Part shown: positions 33,581-41,301 of the stretch, one piece after another
How positions within the stretch are numbered: position 1 is the stretch's first letter
Layout: each line of letters begins with the position of its first letter
NCBI GenBank assembly: GCA_041570195.1
Contig: JBFFWQ010000048.1
Location: forward strand, 1 to 41,301
From: UBA11865 sp041570195
GTDB taxonomy: Bacteria > Chloroflexota > Anaerolineae > Promineifilales > Promineifilaceae
Length of the DNA: 41,301 nucleotides
Direction of reading: 5' to 3'
Notes under the pieces: model-generated
What the model saw: only the letters and a program-made list of their open reading frames with translations
Told to the model about the DNA's origin: nothing
Databases searched by the model: none
Program-made: the position numbers and the translations under genes

Positions 33581-34564
33581 CTAGGGCAAGAAAGTGTCGT
33601 CGACTGATTCCCCGTAATCAAATTCTCCATCAACATAACCCTTCTGCAGAGCCCAATCGAGGACATCTTCCCACTGTGACAGGGGTGGGACACTGGCAGT
33701 TGGAAAGTCTGGGATGGTGAAGGAGCCGACGAGCGGTTCTGGAACCAGGCCCCGATCTGTCAGCAGGCCGCTGAACTGTTCCTTGTCCTGGTTGATGTCC
33801 TCAACGGCTTTCTCCAGCGCAGCCAGGAAGCCGCGGACGGCATCTTCATTGTCATTCACAAATTCATTCCTGAACGAAATGACACTGTGCCCATATTCAG
33901 GGTACTTTGAGTCGCTGACGATGACCTGAGCGCCGCCCTGTACTGCCAACGATGCGAGTGGATCGGGCAGGTTTGCTGCCGGCAGTTCTCCAGAGCCGAG
34001 CAAGGCCATGCGATCAGGAATACGCGGCACGGCGACTGTGCTGATCTCGTCCTCGGTCAGCCCCTCGGCCTGTAAAAGACGATCTGTAGAGTACTCGATA
34101 ATGGTCCCTTCCGAGATGCCGATATCTTGACCCTTCAAGTCGTCCACGGATGAGATGCCACTGTCGGCCGACGACAAGATATAGAATTGTGGGTATTCGG
34201 CCGTTGGCACGCGGGCGTAGCGCACGATGCTTATCTCGGGCTGCTCGCTGTTGTAGAAGAGCGTCGACAGGACTTCGTTGATCATGCCATCCGCTTGACC
34301 CGCCTGGATCACCTGATCGCGCTCTGCGGCCGAGGTGACCGGGATGAATTCGACGACAAGGTTCTCATCCTCGAAGTAACCTTGTTCTTGAGCGACATAC
34401 ATCGGTAAGGCGTCCAAAATAGGCAATACGGCCATCCTAACCGTTGCCGGCTCGCTTTGGCCACTGCAGCCAACCGCGAGCAGGGCTAAAATGGCTCCTA
34501 GAGCGACCTGCCACCATCGCAGACGTTGCGTCACGGCGGCCTTTCGATCATCAAGTGAGTTCAT
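33581..34564 (-). CDS. ABC transporter substrate-binding lipoprotein (NMT1/TauA-like)
   Basis: A 327-residue exported protein, lipidated at Cys33 (lipobox LLAVGC) after a long n-region. The fold is the type II periplasmic-binding kind used for taurine, nitrate or pyrimidine precursors: VRMAVLPILDALPMYVAQEQGYFEDENL, in which YVAQEQGYF is the usual early motif, then LKGQDIGISEGTIIEYSTD, the loop that normally contacts the ligand. The ligand cannot be read from sequence. The C-terminus is acidic. GGAGG precedes the ATG. The first gene of a three-gene import operon, it follows the GNAT gene by 24 bases. Confidence 0.9.
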   Translation of the reverse strand: MNSLDDRKAAVTQRLRWWQVALGAILALLAVGCSGQSEPATVRMAVLPILDALPMYVAQEQGYFEDENLVVEFIPVTSAAERDQVIQAGQADGMINEVLSTLFYNSEQPEISIVRYARVPTAEYPQFYILSSADSGISSVDDLKGQDIGISEGTIIEYSTDRLLQAEGLTEDEISTVAVPRIPDRMALLGSGELPAANLPDPLASLAVQGGAQVIVSDSKYPEYGHSVISFRNEFVNDNEDAVRGFLAALEKAVEDINQDKEQFSGLLTDRGLVPEPLVGSFTIPDFPTASVPPLSQWEDVLDWALQKGYVDGEFDYGESVDDTFLP

Positions 34565-34588
34565 CTATATCCTCCGTTCTGATACGGG

Positions 34589-35668
34589 TTAGTCGGCGAC
34601 GCGGGCCATGAAGTAGCTATCAGCCCAGCCTCCGCCGCCATATGTATGGAAAGGTTTAGTTCCCTCCAAAGCAAAGCCGAATTTCTCGGATAATTGGATT
34701 CCGGCCGGGTTGTCGGTGTGCAAGATAAGTTCAACTCGTGTCAGATTCAACCAGCGATCGGCCAATTCCATCGCCCGTTCCATGAGTCGTGAACCGATGC
34801 CTGGACCCCAGTAGTCCGTACGGGCCCTCATGCCCAATCCGGCCGTGTGGGCCCGGCAACGCTGAGAATAAGGCTTCTTCGTAATAACGCCGACGACTCG
34901 CTCGCCGGCGACGGCAACAAGGCGCCACATGGCGGCCGACCGTTCTTGGATGCGTTTGTGTGTTAGCCATATCTCCTGGCTAGGCAATTGCAGAATGGAT
35001 CGGCAATTCTCGAAGGCTCGAAGGATTTCGTAAAGCCAGTCGGTATCCTGATCGCCCAAAGGCTGGATCAACATTTCCGACACTTTTCGGTCAGAAGTCT
35101 CTGGTGGCTCAGGCGTCGGTCTGTGCTTGGCGTCATCTCGGGCATCAAAGCCGCTGAGACGAGTCAAGGAACCTTCATCCTGAAACTGGCCATCGCCAAA
35201 TAGGGACTCCTTACGGATCGCTTCGGCAGCAAAGCCTGCCTGCCGGAATATATGCTGAACGGCAGTGACATTGGCCGGCACGTCTGCCTCCAGCCTCTTG
35301 AGATTCAGCCACTTTTCGGCGATATCAATCAGGGCGTTCAGTAGATTAGTACCTATCTCTTGACCCTGCCGGTCAGGAATTACCAGAAAGCTTACTTGGC
35401 CTAAATGCGCCAGCCGCGGGTTAGGAGGGCGTCCTAATATGCTCAGACCAACCGCTCGGCCGTCGCTGACCGCTACTAGGCGATGCTGATCGTCCCGCGG
35501 TTGATTAGCGAACTCCTGGAGCGCCGGAAACTCAGCGGCCGGCTCAAAGTGGCCGCAATTTGGTAAAGAGGGCTGGCCTAGCAAATTATACAGAGACCCG
35601 GCGTCGTTCGGATGGAGCGGGCGGATCAGGCAGGGGGTCGAACCGGCCGGTCCCGGATCACTATTCAT
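34589..35668 (-). CDS. Protein with two tandem GNAT acetyltransferase domains
   Basis: A 359-residue cytosolic protein made of two GNAT domains. The first covers about residues 12-170, with the acetyl-CoA loop IPDRQGQEIGTNLL. The second covers about 195-358, with RTDYWGPGIGSRLM and the late NPAGIQLSEKFGF element. Both keep the Gly-x-Gly type pyrophosphate loop, though the first has QEIG where the usual form is QGxG, so it may be weaker. A linker rich in Pro and charged residues joins them. The acceptor is unknown. It shares its strand with the ABC operon, so it may be the first gene of that transcript. Confidence 0.88.
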   Translation of the reverse strand: MNSDPGPAGSTPCLIRPLHPNDAGSLYNLLGQPSLPNCGHFEPAAEFPALQEFANQPRDDQHRLVAVSDGRAVGLSILGRPPNPRLAHLGQVSFLVIPDRQGQEIGTNLLNALIDIAEKWLNLKRLEADVPANVTAVQHIFRQAGFAAEAIRKESLFGDGQFQDEGSLTRLSGFDARDDAKHRPTPEPPETSDRKVSEMLIQPLGDQDTDWLYEILRAFENCRSILQLPSQEIWLTHKRIQERSAAMWRLVAVAGERVVGVITKKPYSQRCRAHTAGLGMRARTDYWGPGIGSRLMERAMELADRWLNLTRVELILHTDNPAGIQLSEKFGFALEGTKPFHTYGGGGWADSYFMARVAD

Positions 35669-35762
35669 GCGATATTTCCGTTAACGTCCTTGAAGAAGCG
35701 GATCCGCTCGACGATGCAAGTCGTCGCATTGGCGAGTAAGGTTCGGTGATTGGCGAATCAAA

Positions 35763-37265
35763 TCAAACTGAATCCTTATTGTTCATCGGTTGGCCATCAT
35801 CGGAGAAGCCGTAGGAAGACCATTTCAAGTTGACCAGGTCCTTAATCTCGGATGTCATGGTCAGTTCCTGCGGCCAGCCTCTTTCATGACCATCTTCGGC
35901 ACCTTTTGCTGTGGCGTCGATACCGATCTTGCCACCAAATGACTCGCGAATACTTGAGTGATCCAATTGATCAGTTGGCCCATCCACGATGGTTACATCC
36001 CGTCGCCAATCTACATTACCAAGGACGCGCCAGGCGACCTCCGAAAGATCGTGGACGTCGACGCCCGCATCGACGACGACGATAGCCTTGGTGAGCATCA
36101 TCAGCCCTAGTCCCCACAGGCCATAACACACTTTGAAAGCGTGACCCGGGTAACGCTTCCTGATGCTGACGATGATCAGATTGTGAAACACACCTTCGGC
36201 CGGCATATTGACGTCGACGATTTCGCCCTGGAACAGTTGCATGAGCGGCAGGAAAAGGCGTTCGGTTGCCTTGCCCATCCAATAATCTTCCATGGGCGGG
36301 CGACCAACGATGGTCGTTGGGTAGATGGGACCCTTACGGTGGGTGATGGCGGTGACATGAAAGGTCGGAAAATAGTCGGCCGGCGTGTAGTAGCCTGTGT
36401 GATCACCAAACGGGCCTTCAATGCGTTGGTCCGACGGATCGACGAAGCCTTCAATAACGATCTCGGCATCGGCCGGAACGTGCAGGGGTTGGGTAACACA
36501 TTGAACGAAATCTACCGGCTTTCCTCTAAGCCAGCCAGCCAGTAGATATTCATCGATACCTGGCGGTAAGGGGGCGCTGGCGCACCACATTTGAGCCGGA
36601 TCGCCGCCCAAAACGATGGCAGCCGGGATGCGCTCTTGACCCAACTTGTTGGCTTGTCGTTCATGTTCAGCGCCACCCTTATGTCGCTGCCAGTGCATAG
36701 CGGCCGTCTTCTCGTCGAAGACCTGCACCCGATACATGCCGACATTACGCTGATTCGTTTGCGGATCGCGGGTAATGACCTGCATCAGCGTGATGTAGCG
36801 GCCGCCATCATTGGGCCAACAGCGCAAAGCTGGCAGCATGTCTAGTGAAGCCTCGTCGACATGAACAACCTCCTGGCATGGGCCCTTTCGGACCCGGCTG
36901 GGCTTCAAACCGACCGCACGAAAAGCAGAAAGCAATTCGGCCGCTCGACCCAGGCTGGCACCCATGCCTTCAGGCAGCTTCATGTCGACCAGAGCCGCGA
37001 GGTTACAACGCAATTCCTCCAGCGACTCAACGCCTAATGCCAACGCCATGCGTCTCTCACTGCCAAAGGCATTGATCAGCAAGGGAATGTCAAATCCTTC
37101 GACTTGTTCAAACAGGAGAGCCTTGTTGCGCTCGGCCGGTCCTTTGCTGATCCGGTCGGTGATTTCGCTGATTTCCAGATCGCGGCTGACCGAGACGCCT
37201 ATACGCATCAATTCTCCGGCAGCATCGAGCCGTTCAATGAACTCGTTGAGGTTCTTATATGCCAT
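35763..37265 (-). CDS. UbiD family (prenylated-FMN dependent) decarboxylase
   Basis: A 500-residue decarboxylase-like enzyme of the UbiD family, which uses prenylated FMN to add or remove a carboxyl group on aromatic or alpha,beta-unsaturated acids. Seen: NVGMYRVQVFDEKTAAMHWQ, the cofactor-contact strand; IEGPFGDHTGYY, with the catalytic Glu; and a C-terminal GGKIGIDATAKG. The partner flavin prenyltransferase UbiX is not in the window. The ATG at 37265 is used because homologous proteins start MAYKNLNEF; the frame is open to 37307. With menA 4 kb away a quinone-pathway role is possible, but fermentation or aromatic-acid roles are equally so. A palindrome overlaps its predicted start site. Confidence 0.9.
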   Translation of the reverse strand: MAYKNLNEFIERLDAAGELMRIGVSVSRDLEISEITDRISKGPAERNKALLFEQVEGFDIPLLINAFGSERRMALALGVESLEELRCNLAALVDMKLPEGMGASLGRAAELLSAFRAVGLKPSRVRKGPCQEVVHVDEASLDMLPALRCWPNDGGRYITLMQVITRDPQTNQRNVGMYRVQVFDEKTAAMHWQRHKGGAEHERQANKLGQERIPAAIVLGGDPAQMWCASAPLPPGIDEYLLAGWLRGKPVDFVQCVTQPLHVPADAEIVIEGFVDPSDQRIEGPFGDHTGYYTPADYFPTFHVTAITHRKGPIYPTTIVGRPPMEDYWMGKATERLFLPLMQLFQGEIVDVNMPAEGVFHNLIIVSIRKRYPGHAFKVCYGLWGLGLMMLTKAIVVVDAGVDVHDLSEVAWRVLGNVDWRRDVTIVDGPTDQLDHSSIRESFGGKIGIDATAKGAEDGHERGWPQELTMTSEIKDLVNLKWSSYGFSDDGQPMNNKDSV

Positions 37266-37318
37266 CGTGATTCCGACACCTATAACCTTGCAGCCAAGGT
37301 CATGCACTGTGCTTCATT

Positions 37319-37377
37319 ACGTTCAAAATGTTCTGAACGTTTAAGTGAATATTATCACAAGCGTAACTGCAGGGCAA
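37319..37377 (-). promoter_or_regulatory. Promoter and palindromic operator of the UbiD-family gene
   Basis: On the minus strand TTGCCC (37372-37377), 17 bp, TAATAT (37349-37354). The inverted repeat ACGTTCA-N8-TGAACGT (37319-37325 with 37334-37340) falls at about +4 to +25 from the predicted start, the usual place for a repressor. No regulator gene is adjacent. Confidence 0.6.
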
Positions 37378-37407
37378 TACGTGAGCTACGGGCGCAGGGT
37401 CAATTCG

Positions 37408-39027
37408 CTACATTCTGAAGGTGCCGTAGCGATCATCGGGGTTAGGCGTGCTGGATGCGACCGAAAAAGCCAGTGCAAGGGCGGTACGGGTCTTGGCCGG
37501 ATCTAGGATGCCATCATCCCACAACCGAGCGGTGGCGTAGTATGGATCGCTCTCGCGCCCGTATTGCTCCAGCACCGGGCGCTTGAATTCAGCCTCAGCT
37601 TCAGCTATCTGATCCGGGTCCGGATCTTTCAGCTCGGCCAAGGTGCGCGACCGACCGACTGTCCACAAAGTATTGGCCGCCGACTCGCCGCTCATGACGC
37701 TGATGCGACTATTGGGCCAGCTGAAAAGGAAGCGCGGATCGTAGGCACGGCCGGACATTCCATAATTGCCGGCGCCATGACTGACGCCGTGCAGTAGCGT
37801 GATCCGCGGCACATTGACGTTGCTCACGGCCATGACCATTTTGGCGCCATCTTTGGCAATGCCTTCATTCTCGTACTTCTTGCCGACCATGAACCCGGCG
37901 ATATTCTGCATGAACAGGAGTGGCGTTCCCCGTTGGCCGCATAGCTGAATAAAGTGTGTCGCCTTAAGAGCCGACTCGCTGAAAAGCAGGCCATTGTTAG
38001 CCACGATACCTACCGGAATGCCCATGATGTGGGCGAAACCGCAGACGATGGTCCTGCCGTAGCGGGCCTTGAATTCGCTCAGGCGGGAGCCGTCGACGAT
38101 TCTGGCAATGATCTCGCGCACATCATAGCTCAGCCGAGGATCGGCCGGAATCACGCCGTACAATTCAGTTGAGTCATACTCGGGATCTTCGGCTGGTTCC
38201 AAGGCCAGTGAATACACCTTCCGCCTGTTTAAATTGCTCATGATGTCTCGCACGCGAGCCAGAGCCGCCCGCTCATTATCGGCAAAATGATCGGCCACCC
38301 CGCTCAACTGAGTGTGTACGTCCGCGCCACCCAATTCCTCGGCGCTAACTTTCTCACCGGTTGCAGCTTTCACCAAGGGCGGACCGGCAAGAAATATCGT
38401 GCCGTTGCCCTTGACGATGATGGTTTCGTCGGACATAGCTGGGATGTAGGCGCCGCCAGCGGTGCAGGAACCAAGGACCACGGCAATCTGGGTGATTCCC
38501 TTGCCGGACATGCGAGCAATGTTGAAGAAGATGCGGCCGAAATGCTCGCGATCGGGAAAGACATCGGCCTGCAGATGGAGGAAGGCGCCGCCTGAGTCAA
38601 CCAAATAGATGCAGGGAAGTTGGTTCTCCTCGGCGATATACTGGGCGCGAACGTGTTTCTTGACCGTTTCCGGGAAATACGTTCCGCCTTTGACTGTTGG
38701 GTCATTGGCTATTATCATCACTTCCAGGTTCGCGACCCTGCCGATGCCGGTGACGATGCCGGCCGAGGGCGCTTCACCGTCGTACAGCCCCCATCCGGCC
38801 AACGGTGAAAGCTCTAGGAAAGGGGCGCCGGAATCGAGTATGGCTTCGATCCGCTCGCGTACCAGAAGCTTCCCGCGGGCAGATTGACGGTCAATCAGCC
38901 GTTGCGACCTATCAAATGCAACCTTGTGTTGTCTTTCGGCCAACTGCTTGGCCAATTCCTTGTTATGAGTGAAGTTGGCCTTATACTCGGCGCTATTGGT
39001 CTTCACGCGGCTGACGATTTGGGCCAT
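37408..39027 (-). CDS. Acyl-CoA carboxylase carboxyltransferase (beta) subunit, MCC-B-like
   Basis: A 539-residue carboxyltransferase that moves CO2 from biotin to an acyl-CoA. It is two crotonase-like halves; the N half has SARGKLLVRERI and the oxyanion GGAYIPAMSDE near residue 190, and the C half has the Gly-rich loop SHGAGNYGMSGRAYDPRF. The pattern with YIVDSGGAFL-like (IYLVDSGGAFLHLQ) and the length fit the methylcrotonyl-CoA or geranyl-CoA class more than propionyl-CoA carboxylase. The biotin/alpha subunit is not in the window. AGGA lies eight bases before the ATG. Confidence 0.92.
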   Translation of the reverse strand: MAQIVSRVKTNSAEYKANFTHNKELAKQLAERQHKVAFDRSQRLIDRQSARGKLLVRERIEAILDSGAPFLELSPLAGWGLYDGEAPSAGIVTGIGRVANLEVMIIANDPTVKGGTYFPETVKKHVRAQYIAEENQLPCIYLVDSGGAFLHLQADVFPDREHFGRIFFNIARMSGKGITQIAVVLGSCTAGGAYIPAMSDETIIVKGNGTIFLAGPPLVKAATGEKVSAEELGGADVHTQLSGVADHFADNERAALARVRDIMSNLNRRKVYSLALEPAEDPEYDSTELYGVIPADPRLSYDVREIIARIVDGSRLSEFKARYGRTIVCGFAHIMGIPVGIVANNGLLFSESALKATHFIQLCGQRGTPLLFMQNIAGFMVGKKYENEGIAKDGAKMVMAVSNVNVPRITLLHGVSHGAGNYGMSGRAYDPRFLFSWPNSRISVMSGESAANTLWTVGRSRTLAELKDPDPDQIAEAEAEFKRPVLEQYGRESDPYYATARLWDDGILDPAKTRTALALAFSVASSTPNPDDRYGTFRM

Positions 39028-39036
39028 GGTAACTGT

Positions 39037-39097
39037 CCTATGCCATAGGTGCCTGTTCTAGTACACCATGTTTTATCGTTTTTAGTAGGCTGCGCAA
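39037..39097 (-). promoter_or_regulatory. Weak promoter and 13-bp palindrome upstream of the carboxylase gene
   Basis: On the minus strand TTGCGC (39092-39097), 16 bp, TAAAAC (39070-39075). A perfect palindrome CCTATG-C-CATAGG (39037-39049) lies at about +15 to +27 and overlaps the ribosome site AGGA. The promoter match is weak; the palindrome is certain in sequence but its role is not. Confidence 0.4.
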
Positions 39098-39100
39098 GAT

Positions 39101-39583
39101 ATGGACTCAACTGACCTGCAACAATTCCTGGACGACGAGGCGATAAGGGCCGAAATCGTTCACCTGGCATCTAGTACACCAACAGTTGAGGCGGCCGCCC
39201 AGGCGGCAGGTTGCCGACCAGAAGAGATTGGCAAATCTATTCTGTTTCTGGCCAACGGCGTCCCCTATCTCGTGATAGCGAATGGCACCACCAGGGTAGG
39301 ATACAAGGCCTTGGCCGATTATCTGGCGATCAGTCGCAAACGCCTGAAGCTTGCCAACGCAGATCAAGTAGTTGACATAACTGGCTATCCGGTCGGTACG
39401 GTGCCTCCGTTTGGACACCCCGAACGCCTGCCAACCATTATCGAGGAGCGGGTGATGAATCAGGAGATAATATACGTGGGCGGCGGCGCGATTAACGCCC
39501 TGATGCGCCTGTCGACCGCGGAATTGCTACGCAGTAGTCAGGCTAAGATTGTGTCTCTGCCTCACCCATCTGATCCTGAATAA
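39101..39583 (+). CDS. YbaK/EbsC family aminoacyl-tRNA deacylase-like protein
   Basis: A 160-residue member of the YbaK/ProX group, free-standing domains that hydrolyse wrongly charged tRNA. The conserved Lys45 in EEIGKSILF and the segment GYPVGTVPPFGHPERLPTII fit the family closely. No ribosome site is evident, and the start is only a few bases from the divergent promoter, so translation may begin near the 5' end of the RNA. Substrate (Cys-, Ser- or Ala-tRNA) is not determined. Confidence 0.9.
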   Translation: MDSTDLQQFLDDEAIRAEIVHLASSTPTVEAAAQAAGCRPEEIGKSILFLANGVPYLVIANGTTRVGYKALADYLAISRKRLKLANADQVVDITGYPVGTVPPFGHPERLPTIIEERVMNQEIIYVGGGAINALMRLSTAELLRSSQAKIVSLPHPSDPE

Positions 39584-39657
39584 TCCTTGGCCTCCTGGAA
39601 ACTTCTGTCACTGATCGCACTTCATCCCAGAATGCGCTCAAATCAACGAAGCTCTCG

Positions 39658-40689
39658 CTACGGCCTGAGCATCACTTTGCCAAGGGTACGGCCCTTGGCC
39701 AGATGGTGAAGCGCCTGTAGGCCCTCGCTCAGTGGGTATATCGTGTCGATGGCCGGGTTCAGTCGCCCGGTAAAGATCAGGCCCATTACCTTGTGGTAGG
39801 CCGATCTCGGACCCATGGTGGTGCCAATGATCTGCAAGTGCTTGCCGAATACGTAACGGTTATCAAGCTCGACGATTGGGCCGCTCGTGTTGCCCACGGT
39901 CAGAAGCCGGCCGCCCTTTTTCAGCGCCCGCAAAGAGGTGGGGAAAGTGGCCGCGCCAACATTGTCGACCACCACATCTACGCCGCGCCGCTGGCTGGCG
40001 TCATATACGGCCTTGCCCCAATCCACTTCCTGGCGATTTATCGTGACATCAGCGCCGAGTTGGTGGGCCAAATCCAAAGTCTTTTCGTCTGAGCCAACAA
40101 CATAGATCGTGCGGGCGCCGGCAAACCGGGCGATGTCAATGCAGGCCGTATTGACGCCGCCGCCGGCCCCGATAATCAGAAGGTCTTCACCAGCTTGGAA
40201 GCGACCAACTTCAATTAGCGAATGCCAGGCAGTCACATAGACGAGCGAGGCGGCAGCGGCATCTTCGAAGCTGGCGGATTCGGGCATTAAAAGCAGGTTG
40301 CGGGCCGGCACGACTTGGTATTCGGCATAGAAGCCGGGAATATGTTCACCAAAAATGGCAAAGTGATTACACAGATTGTCCCGCCCGACGAGGCAATACT
40401 CGCACATACCGCAACTACGGGTAGGGTTGACCGCGACTCTGTCGCCTGGAGCAAAGCCCACGACATCGAGGCCTATCTCGACCACCACTCCTGAGCCATC
40501 GCAGCCCATGATATGGGGAAAGGCTAGTTTCAGGCCTCGCCAGCCCTCAGTGATCCAAAGATCGAGACGATTGAGGGCGGCCGCCTTAACCTCCAGCAAA
40601 ACTTCGCCCGGGCCTGGCCGTGGCGTCGGAACGTCGCCATAAGCAACATCATTCAGATCTCCATGCCTGTTCAAGAGAATTGCTTTCAT
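39658..40689 (-). CDS. Zinc-binding MDR dehydrogenase/quinone oxidoreductase-like
   Basis: A 343-residue NAD(P)-dependent medium-chain dehydrogenase. The GroES-like half has the structural zinc lobe (SCGMCEYCLVGRDNLC, four Cys). The usual catalytic ligands are missing: Asn in ALNRLDLW replaces Cys, and GCDGSG stands where GHEGAG would give His/Glu, as in quinone-oxidoreductase-like members. The Rossmann half has LLIIGAGGGVNTACID. The start is put at the ATG at 40689; a further ATG at 40710 would run into the end of the TPR gene. The substrate is unknown. Confidence 0.9.
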   Translation of the reverse strand: MKAILLNRHGDLNDVAYGDVPTPRPGPGEVLLEVKAAALNRLDLWITEGWRGLKLAFPHIMGCDGSGVVVEIGLDVVGFAPGDRVAVNPTRSCGMCEYCLVGRDNLCNHFAIFGEHIPGFYAEYQVVPARNLLLMPESASFEDAAAASLVYVTAWHSLIEVGRFQAGEDLLIIGAGGGVNTACIDIARFAGARTIYVVGSDEKTLDLAHQLGADVTINRQEVDWGKAVYDASQRRGVDVVVDNVGAATFPTSLRALKKGGRLLTVGNTSGPIVELDNRYVFGKHLQIIGTTMGPRSAYHKVMGLIFTGRLNPAIDTIYPLSEGLQALHHLAKGRTLGKVMLRP

Positions 40690-40697
40690 GCTAGAGA

Positions 40698-41192
40698 CTA
40701 CTCTTCCCATAGTTCATCCAGATTATCCTTGTAGTAGTCAAGCACGCCGGAATATTCGCGAAGTTCAGCACTGCTGCTTGTACGGACGACCAGGTCTAGC
40801 AGTAGCGAGACAGCTTCCCCGCATTGTTCATTGCTATAATAGGCCAGTGCAAGAAACGCTTGGGCTCCGTCATTGTTGGGAAACTGCTCGTTCGCCTCTT
40901 CCAATGTTTCGACCGCTTCATCGAAATCACCGACCAGACGTTGGCTGCTGCCCAGGCAGATCATACATTCGTAAAGCGCGTCGCCTTCAAGGCCTTGCTC
41001 AATAGCCTGCCGATAATAGGGTATGGCCTCTGGCTCGAGACCCATGACATCGTATGAGCCTCCGGTCTCGAACAATACTTCCGGATCATCTGGGAAAGCC
41101 TCGAGCAGTTCGAACAGCAAGTCCTGAGACTCTTCTAGCTTGTCGTCGCGCCTCAACTCCTTAGCTTTTTCTATAGATTCTTCTTTGTTCAT
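40698..41192 (-). CDS. Tetratricopeptide repeat protein
   Basis: A 164-residue acidic, all-helical protein with three or four TPR-like repeats: AKELRRDDKLEESQDLLFEL, then LFETGGSYDVMGLEPEAIPY, then LGSSQRLVGDFDEAVETLEE, then AFLALAYYSNEQCGEAVSLL. It would act as a protein-protein adaptor. It starts at the ATG at 41192, with AAGGA eight bases ahead; the frame is open almost to the window edge but the extra residues look random. It lies eight bases before the MDR dehydrogenase start, so both are in one transcript. The last 109 bases of the window show no further gene. Confidence 0.85.
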   Translation of the reverse strand: MNKEESIEKAKELRRDDKLEESQDLLFELLEAFPDDPEVLFETGGSYDVMGLEPEAIPYYRQAIEQGLEGDALYECMICLGSSQRLVGDFDEAVETLEEANEQFPNNDGAQAFLALAYYSNEQCGEAVSLLLDLVVRTSSSAELREYSGVLDYYKDNLDELWEE

Positions 41193-41301
41193 CTGAGTAA
41201 TCCTTCGATGTTGTTGATTGTGTCTGGGTTGCCTCGACCTTGTTCGGTCGGACCCGATGTTAACAGTGAATGATAAACAGACCGGCCCAGATCGCAAAAT
41301 C

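Noticed and set aside
1..41301. tRNA genes, rRNA, CRISPR arrays, insertion sequences, prophage genes
   Set aside because: I looked for tRNA T-arm patterns, regularly spaced repeats, transposase or integrase motifs and phage genes, and found none I could support.

Overview
The window is bacterial chromosomal DNA of moderately high G+C, with single-copy housekeeping genes (citrate synthase, aspartyl-tRNA synthetase, FabH, MutS). The gene mix points to Chloroflexota, probably the Anaerolineae: a YtxH protein, a surface peptidase with a Thr/Pro stalk, a decayed anti-sigma factor with fibronectin-like and membrane segments, small Fe-S proteins, and an SQR/DUF1641/TusE/DsrE sulfur cluster. That placement comes from family recall and was not tested by a search. 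I see no rRNA, tRNA, CRISPR, insertion sequence or phage gene.

Left part (1-12.7 kb): gltA ends in a strong terminator. A minus-strand group runs from a near-consensus promoter at 4438-4466: HesB-type Fe-S protein, DUF2203, a B12-binding radical SAM protein and two small unknown proteins. aspS has its own divergent promoter. Then come a 14-TM-type MFS exporter, an Nfu_N-like protein, YtxH, a membrane-anchored HExxH peptidase, and fabH, which starts at TTG and overlaps a possible 28-codon upstream frame.

12.7-14.9 kb is a graveyard. An ECF sigma factor, its anti-sigma factor and probably a surface protein survive only as frameshifted, stop-containing remnants.

14.9-20.4 kb: a thioredoxin-fold protein without its CxxC, an isoprenylcysteine-methyltransferase-like membrane protein, MscS, MutS and a dual-specificity phosphatase.

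20.4-30.3 kb is the most interesting part, a sulfur/redox region. A plus-strand operon encodes an HTH-PocR regulator, an SQR-like flavoprotein, DUF1641, a single-Cys TusE/DsrC and a DsrE-like protein. On the minus strand are an ArsR regulator, a small Cys protein, an NfnB/GltD-like flavoprotein, an 11-heme cytochrome lipoprotein gene broken by three stops and one frameshift, and a double-rhodanese lipoprotein. The regulator promoters at both ends have almost the same layout: two TGACA-N2-TGTCA palindromes 22-23 bp apart, one base, a weak TTAC -35 box, 17 bp, and a good -10 box. This suggests one regulon controlled by one protein.

30.3-41.3 kb: an unknown protein, MenA, a NitT/TauT-type ABC importer with an intergenic hairpin, a tandem GNAT protein, a UbiD-family decarboxylase with a palindromic operator over its predicted start site, an acyl-CoA carboxylase beta chain, a YbaK deacylase, an MDR dehydrogenase and a TPR protein.
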